DNA of 5,879 bases from an uncultured Roseiflexaceae bacterium (lineage in GTDB: Bacteria > Chloroflexota > Chloroflexia > Chloroflexales > Roseiflexaceae), in assembly GCA_903932805.1 (NCBI GenBank), contig CAIZHO010000446.1:1-5879 (forward strand), read 5' to 3'. Positions 1 to 5,621 of this stretch are shown one piece after another. Made by a program: the position numbers and the translations under genes. How positions within the stretch are numbered: position 1 is the first letter of the stretch; every line of letters begins with the position of its first letter. The notes under the pieces were generated by a model. That model saw only the letters and a list, made by a program, of their open reading frames with translations, was not told the origin of the DNA and did no database searches.

Positions 1-681
1 GGGAGTGATTTCTTCGGTCGTGACATGTATGCAGCTATGGTACGGGGCTTGTGGCAGACCGCCCTCATTGGGGTGTTGTCGGGTGCTGCTGGTACCTTGA
101 TCGGTGTCATTTTGGGCTTCACGTCGGCCTATTTCGGCGGGTTGTTCGATACCATCGTCAAAGGTATCTGTCAGATTTTGACGCCGATTCCTGTCTTCAT
201 GATCCAAATCATCATCGCGTCGTCGCTCGATAAGCGGGACGTCACCATCTTTACGATGGCCGGCATTGTCGTGATGCTCGCCTGGATGGCCCCCACGCTG
301 GTGATTCGTTCGCAAGTGCTGTCCATGAAGGAACGCCAGTTTGTGTCTGTGGCCAAGCTTTCGGGCGTGGGCAATGGCGGTATCATCTTCGGCGAAATCA
401 TGCCGAACTTGCTGCCGTTTATCGCAGCTGCGTTTGTCAGCCAAGTCTTTAACGGCGTGTTCTCGTCGTTCTATTTGGCGATTGTCGGTCTCGGACCGTT
501 GCGCGAGCCGCTGTTGGGCAACTTGATCTGGGGAGCACAATCCCAAGGTGCGTTCTTCAACGGCTGGTGGTGGTGGCCAATCTGGCCGGCATTTGCAATG
601 GTGCTGATCCTCAGCTCGTTGGCGCTCATCAACATGGGTATGGACGAGTTGGCCAATCCACGTATTCGGAAAACGGAGTAA
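1..681 (+). CDS. ABC transporter permease, DppC/OppC family (5' end missing)
   Basis: This is the inner-membrane permease of a peptide/oligosaccharide-type ABC importer, one of two subunits forming the translocation channel. The frame is open from base 1, and the first residues (GSDFFGRD) match the conserved GTDxxGRD segment ahead of the second membrane helix in DppC/OppC proteins. The gene therefore begins upstream of the window, and ATG 25 is internal with no ribosome binding site. From the first codon, hydrophobic helices lie at about residues 20-45, 55-75, 85-105, 140-170 and 195-215. The cytoplasmic coupling (EAA-type) loop is the segment around AKLSGVGNGGIIFGEIMPN, ending in the family's typical PN. 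A Trp-rich GWWWWPIWPA precedes the last helix, and the tail NPRIRK is also typical. The stop at 679-681 lies 3 nt before the first ATPase gene. The substrate cannot be read from the permease; downstream sugar-acid genes suggest a glycoside rather than a peptide. Confidence 0.93.
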   Translation, partial: GSDFFGRDMYAAMVRGLWQTALIGVLSGAAGTLIGVILGFTSAYFGGLFDTIVKGICQILTPIPVFMIQIIIASSLDKRDVTIFTMAGIVVMLAWMAPTLVIRSQVLSMKERQFVSVAKLSGVGNGGIIFGEIMPNLLPFIAAAFVSQVFNGVFSSFYLAIVGLGPLREPLLGNLIWGAQSQGAFFNGWWWWPIWPAFAMVLILSSLALINMGMDELANPRIRKTE

Positions 682-684
682 GCA

Positions 685-1647
685 ATGTCAGCAATTTTGC
701 AGGTACGCGACCTCCAGGTTTCGTATTACACCGATCTCGGTCGCGCGACCGCGTTGAACCGGGTCAACCTCGACCTGCAGGCCGGCGAAAAGCTCGGTCT
801 GGTGGGCGAATCGGGCTCTGGAAAAAGCACCATGGCGCTGGCCATGATGCGTATGATCAAGGCCCCAGGCCGCATCGAAAGCGGGAGTGTGGACGTCGAT
901 GGCGTCGACCTGATGAAGCTGTCAGAAGAAGAAATGCGTCTGGCACGCCTCAGTCGAATCGCGTACATCCCCCAAGGCGCCATGAATTCGCTCAACCCGG
1001 TCATGCGCATCGGCGCACAGATGGTCGATGCCATCCGTGCCCATGTACCGACCATGTCCAAAGAAGACATGATTGCCCGCGCCAAAGACTCACTCGAGTC
1101 GGTCGATCTCAAGCGCAATGTGTTTGATATGTATGCACATGAGCTGTCGGGCGGCATGAAGCAACGTGTTTGTATCGCCATCGGTATCTTGCTCAAGCCC
1201 AAAGTCATCATCGCCGACGAGCCCACGAGTGCACTCGACGTGGTGACCCAACGCCAAGTCATGGAGACCATTGACCGTGTGCAGAAGGAAATCGGGACTG
1301 CCGTCATCCTGATCGGCCACGACATGGGTTTGATGGCGCAATTTGTCGACAAGGTGGCAGTGATGTATGCCGGTCGCTTGACCGAAGTCAGCACGGTGCG
1401 CGACATGTTCACCACACCGATGCATCCCTATGCGCAGGCACTCATCAAGAGCCTGCCGAACCTCAAGAACAAAGGCGTCTTCCAGGGTATCCCTGGGTTG
1501 GCACCGTCGTTGCTGCGCATCCCATCAGGGTGTGCGTTCCATCCGCGCTGCACGCAGGCGATGGACCGTTGCAAGACCACCATTCCTGAGGTGCAGGATC
1601 ACAACGGGCGCCTGGTTGCCTGCCATCTCTATACGGAAGGGGCATAA
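685..1647 (+). CDS. ABC transporter ATP-binding protein, DppD/OppD family
   Basis: One of two cytoplasmic ATPases that power the importer. The 320-residue length is normal for the family. All motifs are visible: Walker A GESGSGKST (residues 41-49), Q-loop Gln97 in YIPQGAMNSLNP, signature LSGGM (154-158), Walker B VIIADEP (174-180, catalytic Glu179), D-loop SALD (182-185) and switch His212. The C-terminal oligopeptide-transporter extension carries Cys283, Cys289, Cys296 and Cys313 (C-x5-C-x6-C-x16-C), a pattern reported to bind a [4Fe-4S] cluster in at least one DppD homologue. The start is supported by GGAG at 675-678, 6 nt upstream of the ATG and inside the end of the permease gene. It sits between the permease and the second ATPase, the standard order for dpp/opp-like operons. 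Family assignment is secure; substrate is not determined by this subunit. Confidence 0.96.
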   Translation: MSAILQVRDLQVSYYTDLGRATALNRVNLDLQAGEKLGLVGESGSGKSTMALAMMRMIKAPGRIESGSVDVDGVDLMKLSEEEMRLARLSRIAYIPQGAMNSLNPVMRIGAQMVDAIRAHVPTMSKEDMIARAKDSLESVDLKRNVFDMYAHELSGGMKQRVCIAIGILLKPKVIIADEPTSALDVVTQRQVMETIDRVQKEIGTAVILIGHDMGLMAQFVDKVAVMYAGRLTEVSTVRDMFTTPMHPYAQALIKSLPNLKNKGVFQGIPGLAPSLLRIPSGCAFHPRCTQAMDRCKTTIPEVQDHNGRLVACHLYTEGA

Positions 1648-1649
1648 CC

Positions 1650-2666
1650 GTGACGCATTTGCTTGAGTTTCGTAACGTCACCAAAACATATACGCGCGGC
1701 TACTTCTCTGATGCAGGGACCACCGCGTTACAAGACTTTTCGATGGTGCTCGACGAAGATTCGCCGACTATCATGACGGTCGCTGGCGAGTCTGGGAGCG
1801 GCAAAACCACCATCGCCATGTTGTTGTTGGGCTTCATCGAGCCCACCAAAGGTGAGATTCTCTACAAAGGGAAGAACATCAAAAACTTGCGTGGTGAAGA
1901 ACGGATGACCTTCCGCCGTGAAGTCCAAGCGGTCTTCCAAGATCCGTTTGCTGTTTTCAATCCGTTCTATACCGTCGACCACTTGTTGACTGTGCCGATT
2001 GAGCGCTTCAAGTTGGCCAAATCCAAAGCCGATGCACGGAACAAAATGGAAGAAGCGTTGTCATCGGTCGGTCTGCGCCCCGAAGACATCCTCGGACGGT
2101 TCCCGCATCAGTTGTCTGGCGGTCAACGCCAACGCATCAACGTGGCCCGTGCATTGCTGCTGAAGCCCAAAGTGCTCGTCGCCGACGAACCGGTATCGAT
2201 GGTGGACGCATCGCTGCGTGCCAACATCCTCGAGTCGCTGCGTGGATTGCACCGCGACCATGGTGTATCGATTGTCTACATTACCCACGACCTGACCACG
2301 GCATACCACGTCGCGAACTCGATTGTGGTGCTCTACAAGGGTGGCGTCATGGAGGCCGGCGATGTCGAGACCGTCATCCAGAAGCCCGAGCACCCATACA
2401 CCAAATTGCTCATCGATTCGATACCGTGGCCCGAGCTTGATCGGCGCTGGGGCAGTGACGGTATGATGGTCAAAGAAGCCGATGGCAGCGACAAAGGTGC
2501 CAAGGGCTGCCGCTTCATGGGACGTTGCCCGCATGCCGTCGATGCGTGTGGAACGAGTGTTCCACCGTTGTATCGCGTGGGGCCAACACAAGTCGCATCG
2601 TGTGTGCTTCATTCGGCTAATCCCGTGCTCCCAGCGACACAATTGACTGACGTCTTGCCGGTATAA
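1650..2666 (+). CDS. ABC transporter ATP-binding protein, DppF/OppF family
   Basis: The second cytoplasmic ATPase, expected to pair with the DppD-like subunit. It starts at GTG 1650, 2 nt after the previous stop, with a purine-rich GGAAGGGG at 1635-1642 as ribosome binding site. The 338 residues include Walker A GESGSGKTT (46-54), Q-loop Gln97 in VFQDPF, signature LSGGQ (155-159), Walker B VLVADEP (175-181, Glu180), D-loop SMVD (183-186) and switch His213. The D-loop differs from SALD in the partner, a variation common in DppF proteins. The C-terminal extension has Cys287, Cys293, Cys300 and Cys318 (C-x5-C-x6-C-x17-C), so both ATPases keep a complete candidate iron-sulfur ligand set. Both ATP sites look catalytically competent. 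The gene ends at TAA 2664-2666, just before a nested inverted repeat. Confidence 0.96.
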   Translation: MTHLLEFRNVTKTYTRGYFSDAGTTALQDFSMVLDEDSPTIMTVAGESGSGKTTIAMLLLGFIEPTKGEILYKGKNIKNLRGEERMTFRREVQAVFQDPFAVFNPFYTVDHLLTVPIERFKLAKSKADARNKMEEALSSVGLRPEDILGRFPHQLSGGQRQRINVARALLLKPKVLVADEPVSMVDASLRANILESLRGLHRDHGVSIVYITHDLTTAYHVANSIVVLYKGGVMEAGDVETVIQKPEHPYTKLLIDSIPWPELDRRWGSDGMMVKEADGSDKGAKGCRFMGRCPHAVDACGTSVPPLYRVGPTQVASCVLHSANPVLPATQLTDVLPV

Positions 2667-2677
2667 GTAGGTTCACG

Positions 2678-2730
2678 CATCGGGCGCACACATGGCGATA
2701 CAACCGTATCAATAACGTGCGCCCTCGATG
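2678..2730 (+). promoter_or_regulatory. Nested inverted repeat / RNA stem-loop between transporter and enzyme genes
   Basis: GGGCGCAC (2682-2689) pairs perfectly with GTGCGCCC (2717-2724), enclosing 27 nt. CATC (2678-2681) can extend the stem with GATG (2727-2730) across a 2-nt bulge. Inside the loop, GATAC (2697-2701) and GTATC (2706-2710) form a second small hairpin with loop AACC. No T-run follows, so this is not a standard intrinsic terminator. It may be an mRNA-processing or stability element that uncouples transporter from enzyme expression, a factor-dependent attenuator, or a dyad bound by a regulator as DNA. The sequence shows only the symmetry; the role is inferred. Confidence 0.6.
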
Positions 2731-2748
2731 GAAGAAACGGACATTGAC

Positions 2749-3594
2749 ATGGTCGTCAGTGAATGGTCGCCGAGTGATCAGTTGTCGTACCGCTGTCGGC
2801 GCACGTCCCGCAAGCCAGCCATGGATGGTCGGTTAGCGTGTCCCGTCTGGCAACAGGCCGAACAATCCCCCCGATTTGTCGATATGATTAGTGGTGCGCC
2901 GGGTCTGTACGACACACGTTCCGCTGCCGTCTGGGACGACGAGGCGTTGTATGTAGGATTTTGGGTGGAAGAGCCGCAAGTGGCTGCCACGCAAACTACA
3001 CGCGACAGCCTCGTTTTTTTGGAAAACGACGTCGAAGTCTTCATTGACGGTGGTGACGCCTACTACGAGTTCGAAATAAACGCCCTGGGTACCATCTACG
3101 AAGTCTTTTTCGTCTGGGAAGACGCCTGGAAAAAGGGCGGAGTCTGGGACACCCCGGAATTCGACGTCCATGACCATAGCGCCATTCTCTTCGGCGGTAA
3201 TCACGACCGTAGTGCACAACACTTCTGGCGTGGCACCCATCCGCGTGGGTTGCGCTGGGCATACCGACACTATGACCTGCCAGGTCTCCAATCTGCGGTA
3301 TACATCGATGGCGAAATCAATAATCCAGCAGTCATTGACCGTGGTTGGCGCGTCGAATTGGCGTTCCCTTGGGCAGGGATGAAGCATCTCGCGCATGGAC
3401 GATCGCTCCCGCCCAAAGCCGGCGATGAGTGGCGGATTTTCTTTGGGCGCTTCCAGAAGCTCGAACTCGCAGGGCAACAGGTTTCGCAACCGGCTGCCTG
3501 GAGTTGGGGCAAAGTGGGGTCCGGCGATAACCACATCCCTGAGCGCTTCACCAAGATTATCTTCGACGACCGTGATGTCATGGGGAACGCATGA
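2749..3594 (+). CDS. CBM9-like (family 9 carbohydrate-binding-like) protein, no signal peptide
   Basis: A predicted carbohydrate-binding protein of the CBM9-like/DOMON-type beta-sandwich group, 281 residues from ATG 2749. Family signs in order are MDGRLACPVW (Asp26 to Trp34, the usual LDG...W opening), AAVWDDEALYVGFWVEEP, DVEVFIDGGDAYYEFEINALGT (beginning at Asp94), the GWRVELAFPW strand, GDEWRIFFGRF, and the closing HIPERFTKIIF. ATG 2728 is in frame 7 codons upstream, but it lies inside the inverted repeat and has no ribosome binding site. ATG 2749 has ACGGA (2737-2741) at 7 nt, resembling the ACGGAG sites used by two other genes here. No signal peptide or lipobox is visible with either start, so the protein should be cytoplasmic, unlike secreted CBM9 modules attached to xylanases. 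Its stop overlaps the next start (ATGA). The binding role is inferred from family; an enzymatic role is possible. Confidence 0.85.
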   Translation: MVVSEWSPSDQLSYRCRRTSRKPAMDGRLACPVWQQAEQSPRFVDMISGAPGLYDTRSAAVWDDEALYVGFWVEEPQVAATQTTRDSLVFLENDVEVFIDGGDAYYEFEINALGTIYEVFFVWEDAWKKGGVWDTPEFDVHDHSAILFGGNHDRSAQHFWRGTHPRGLRWAYRHYDLPGLQSAVYIDGEINNPAVIDRGWRVELAFPWAGMKHLAHGRSLPPKAGDEWRIFFGRFQKLELAGQQVSQPAAWSWGKVGSGDNHIPERFTKIIFDDRDVMGNA

Positions 3595-4565
3595 CCCCGA
3601 CATCACAAACGTACATTGGAACAGACGGGTTTGAGCGGATAGTCATCCAAAACGCATATCTGCGCTGCGTCTATATGCCCGGATTGGGTGGCAAAATCGC
3701 GAGTATCGTTGATGTACGTACCAATCGCGAGTGGTTGTGGCGCCATCCACGGATGGCGTATGCGATTGTGCCGTCGACCGCCTCGTATGTAGCGACGGCT
3801 GATACCGGTGGCTGGGACGAATGTTTCCCAACTGTTGGTGCCTGTCAGTACCCCGCCGACCCATGGTTGGGGGCGTACCTGGCCGATCACGGAGAACTGT
3901 GGTGTCAAACGCCGCAGACGACTGTCGAGACGGTCGATAGCGGAGTGCAGATAACCACTGTCTGGCAGGGTATCAATCTGCCATACACGTTTGAGCGTCA
4001 GCTGCGCGTCGACATGAGTAATCAGATGACGCTGAATTACACCGTCACCAATCAGGGCGCAGCCCCAATGCACTGGATCTGGTGCGCACATCCTTTGATG
4101 GCCATCGAGCCTGGCATGGGTGTGCACACGCCCGAGGGAACGACGTTTTTCCGCCAAGATGCACAGGGCAATCTCATCCCAGAGCCTGCCGACGCTATCC
4201 GCCCCAGCGCGACGCAGACGCTCGATCTGCGCGTGTTGCCGGAGCGCACCAGTGGGTATGGGGTCAAACTGTACAGCGACGTGCTCCCCAAGGGTTGGGT
4301 ATCGTTACGCGCCGACAACGGGTCGTTGTCGATGGATTGGGATGTCGCAGACGTGCCGCAATTGGCCATCTGGTTCAACGCAGGTGCGTGGTCTGCAGAT
4401 GGCGGGACGCCGTATTACAACATGGGGATCGAGCCGGCAATTGGCGTCTATGACCCACTGTCGGATGCATATACCAAAACATCAACCTATGCCACACTCG
4501 CGCCGGGTCAGCACCGTTGCTGGCAGGTGCGGGTGCGAATCGATGCGGACACAAAAGGAGCCTGA
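3591..4565 (+). CDS. Aldose 1-epimerase-like protein (galactose mutarotase fold)
   Basis: A 324-residue protein that looks like a galactose-mutarotase-fold aldose epimerase, an enzyme class interconverting alpha and beta anomers of free sugars in the cytoplasm. The start ATG overlaps the previous TGA (ATGA at 3591-3594) and GGGGA lies at 3582-3586, so it is probably translationally coupled to the CBM9-like gene. Visible signs are the N-terminal MPGLGGKIASIVD strand pair, WDECFPTVG (residues 75-83), DHGELW with His100, WIWCAHPLMAIEPG with His167, and MGIEPAIGVYD with Glu281. The order and spacing of His100, His167 and Glu281 parallel the two catalytic histidines and the base glutamate of GalM enzymes. 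The sugar is unknown; context suggests a uronic acid or its glycoside. It could instead be a non-catalytic sugar-binding member of the fold, though the retained residues favour activity. Confidence 0.85.
   Translation: MTPTSQTYIGTDGFERIVIQNAYLRCVYMPGLGGKIASIVDVRTNREWLWRHPRMAYAIVPSTASYVATADTGGWDECFPTVGACQYPADPWLGAYLADHGELWCQTPQTTVETVDSGVQITTVWQGINLPYTFERQLRVDMSNQMTLNYTVTNQGAAPMHWIWCAHPLMAIEPGMGVHTPEGTTFFRQDAQGNLIPEPADAIRPSATQTLDLRVLPERTSGYGVKLYSDVLPKGWVSLRADNGSLSMDWDVADVPQLAIWFNAGAWSADGGTPYYNMGIEPAIGVYDPLSDAYTKTSTYATLAPGQHRCWQVRVRIDADTKGA
4556..4560 (+). promoter_or_regulatory. Shine-Dalgarno site that fixes the uxuA start at GTG 4567
   Basis: AGGAG lies 6 nt ahead of GTG 4567, inside the last codons of the epimerase-like gene. 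It decides the start: the frame is open much further upstream, to ATG 4120, but that stretch overlaps the epimerase gene in another frame and reads as low-complexity Arg/Ser/Cys-rich peptide. Confidence 0.85.
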
Positions 4566-4566
4566 C

Positions 4567-5550
4567 GTGATCAAGATTGCGGAGTTTTTGCCACCCACAC
4601 CGTCGATGCTGTGGACACTCTCGAAGCAGTGTGGTGTTGACTATGCGGTCGGTGGTTTGCCATTCGGCGACCCGATGAACGGGACCGATGGTGCCTGTGA
4701 CTATCTGCCACTGTTGCGCATGAAGCAGAAGTATGAGGACGGCGGGTTCAAGCTCGAAGTCATCGAAGCACGCCCACCATTGAACCTCGCCAAGCGCGGT
4801 CTCCCTGGTCGCGATGCCGAAATCGACGTCGCCTGTGCACTCATCGAAAACATGGGTCGCCTCAAGATCCCCGTTTGGTGCTACGAATGGATGACCGACT
4901 TCAACTGGATGCGAACCGCCACGACGACCCCATCGCGTGGTGGCAGCGTGGTCACCAGCTATGACCATAGCCTGATGGCAGATGCCCCCAACACCGAGCT
5001 TGGTCCCATCAGCGAAGAAGAACTCTGGACGAACCTCGAGTACTTCATGAAGCGCATCGTCCCTGTCGCCGAAAAAGCCGGTGTCAAGTTGGCCATGCAT
5101 CCCGATGATCCACCGCGTTCACCCATCCGCGGCGTAGGCCGCATCATGCGCACGGTGGACAACTATCAGCGACTCATCGACATGATTCCGAGCCCCGTCA
5201 ACGGCATTACCATGTGCCAAGGGAACTTCACCTTGATGACGGATGATTTGCCTGCGGCGATTCGCAAGTTCGGCAAGCAAAACAAGATTTTCTTTGTCCA
5301 CTTCCGTGATGTCATCGGCAACAAAGACAAGTTCGAAGAATCATGGCACGACGCCGGCAAAACCGACATGACTGCATGTATGCAGGCATACAAAGACATC
5401 AATTTCAATGGTGTTTTGCGACCGGACCACGTCCCAACCGTGGCTGGTGATAGTAACGAAAACGCCGGCTACTCCGCATTCGGACGGTTGTACGCCATTG
5501 GCTACATTCGTGGTCTGCGCGAAGTCGTCTGGGGTGAAAAAGGGAACTAA
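4567..5550 (+). CDS. uxuA: D-mannonate dehydratase
   Basis: Dehydrates D-mannonate to 2-keto-3-deoxy-D-gluconate in the cytoplasm, a central step in hexuronate breakdown. The GTG start gives 327 residues beginning MIKIAEFLPPTPSMLWTLSK, a typical N-terminus for the short form of the family; E. coli UxuA is nearer 394. Motifs are CYEWM, MHPDDPP (His178), MCQGNFTLM (Cys217), FVHFRDV (His245), EESWHDAGKTDM, and RPDHVPT (Asp287), followed by GYSAFGRLYAIGYIRGL. His178, Cys217, His245 and Asp287 correspond to the Mn2+ ligands described for the Streptococcus suis enzyme (recalled as His198, Cys237, His265, Asp310), with very similar spacing; Tyr302 sits where an active-site tyrosine is expected. The gene starts one base after the epimerase-like stop, so it is co-transcribed and probably coupled. 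It is complete and looks active, and it is the gene that names the pathway of this operon. Confidence 0.96.
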   Translation: MIKIAEFLPPTPSMLWTLSKQCGVDYAVGGLPFGDPMNGTDGACDYLPLLRMKQKYEDGGFKLEVIEARPPLNLAKRGLPGRDAEIDVACALIENMGRLKIPVWCYEWMTDFNWMRTATTTPSRGGSVVTSYDHSLMADAPNTELGPISEEELWTNLEYFMKRIVPVAEKAGVKLAMHPDDPPRSPIRGVGRIMRTVDNYQRLIDMIPSPVNGITMCQGNFTLMTDDLPAAIRKFGKQNKIFFVHFRDVIGNKDKFEESWHDAGKTDMTACMQAYKDINFNGVLRPDHVPTVAGDSNENAGYSAFGRLYAIGYIRGLREVVWGEKGN

Positions 5551-5561
5551 CCAATCGTAAC

Positions 5562-5599
5562 GGCGCGCGTCTGCTCCTCATGGAGCCAGACGCGTTGCC
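5562..5599 (+). promoter_or_regulatory. Strong hairpin in the uxuA-SDR spacer, candidate translational switch
   Basis: CGCGTCTG (5566-5573) pairs with CAGACGCG (5587-5594). CTCC (5574-5577) pairs with GGAG (5582-5585) across a single bulged C at 5586, leaving the loop TCAT. The base extends through a G-U pair (5565/5595) and GGC/GCC (5562-5564 with 5597-5599) with one bulged base. No T-run follows, so it is not a standard intrinsic terminator. The left arm is also complementary to the ribosome binding site and start codon at 5613-5627, so two exclusive folds are possible. Structure is seen in the sequence; the regulatory role is inferred. Confidence 0.65.
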
Positions 5600-5612
5600 C
5601 GTGGGGATACAC

Positions 5613-5616
5613 GGAG
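5613..5616 (+). promoter_or_regulatory. Shine-Dalgarno site of the SDR gene, within a sequesterable segment
   Basis: GGAG lies 5 nt before ATG 5622 within CACGGAGCAGACATG. It supports this start over the in-frame ATG 5580, which lies in the hairpin loop and has no such site. The same GGAGCAGAC stretch (5613-5621) is perfectly complementary to GTCTGCTCC (5569-5577), so it can be masked by the upstream arm. Confidence 0.75.
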
Positions 5617-5621
5617 CAGAC

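Noticed and set aside
567..1127. A plus-strand open frame of 186 codons spanning the permease/DppD junction
   Set aside because: Out of frame with both real genes, Arg/Gly/Pro-rich without motifs.
726..1415. A 229-codon minus-strand open frame opposite the DppD-like gene
   Set aside because: Low-complexity Ser/Arg/Met-rich translation, fully antisense to a secure ATPase gene; a shadow.
2643..2667. Possible promoter TTGACT (2643-2648) with TATAAG (2662-2667)
   Set aside because: The spacer is only 13 nt, too short for a sigma-70-type promoter, and most of it lies in the DppF-like coding end.
2744..2749. A perfect TTGACA -35-like hexamer just before and overlapping ATG 2749
   Set aside because: No -10-like sequence at 16-18 nt downstream, and it would place transcription inside the gene.
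2833..3606. A 257-codon open frame on the minus strand opposite the CBM9-like gene
   Set aside because: It is antisense to a gene with clear family motifs, its translation has no recognisable domain, and such open frames are expected from the codon bias here.
4120..4566. A 149-codon upstream extension of the uxuA frame from ATG 4120
   Set aside because: It overlaps the epimerase-like gene in another frame, reads as Arg/Ser/Cys-rich shadow peptide, and the true start GTG 4567 has AGGAG at proper spacing and gives the family's usual N-terminus.
4375..5100. A 241-codon minus-strand open frame opposite the epimerase end and uxuA
   Set aside because: Crosses two well-supported genes and has no recognisable motif; a shadow.
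5562..5600. Reading the uxuA-SDR hairpin as an intrinsic terminator
   Set aside because: No run of T follows the stem, and a gene with its own good ribosome binding site starts 22 nt beyond it on the same strand.
5580..5621. ATG 5580 as start of the SDR gene, 14 codons upstream and in frame
   Set aside because: It lies in the hairpin loop, lacks a free ribosome binding site, and would add residues ahead of the Rossmann strand MRIAVTGG, which normally begins these proteins.
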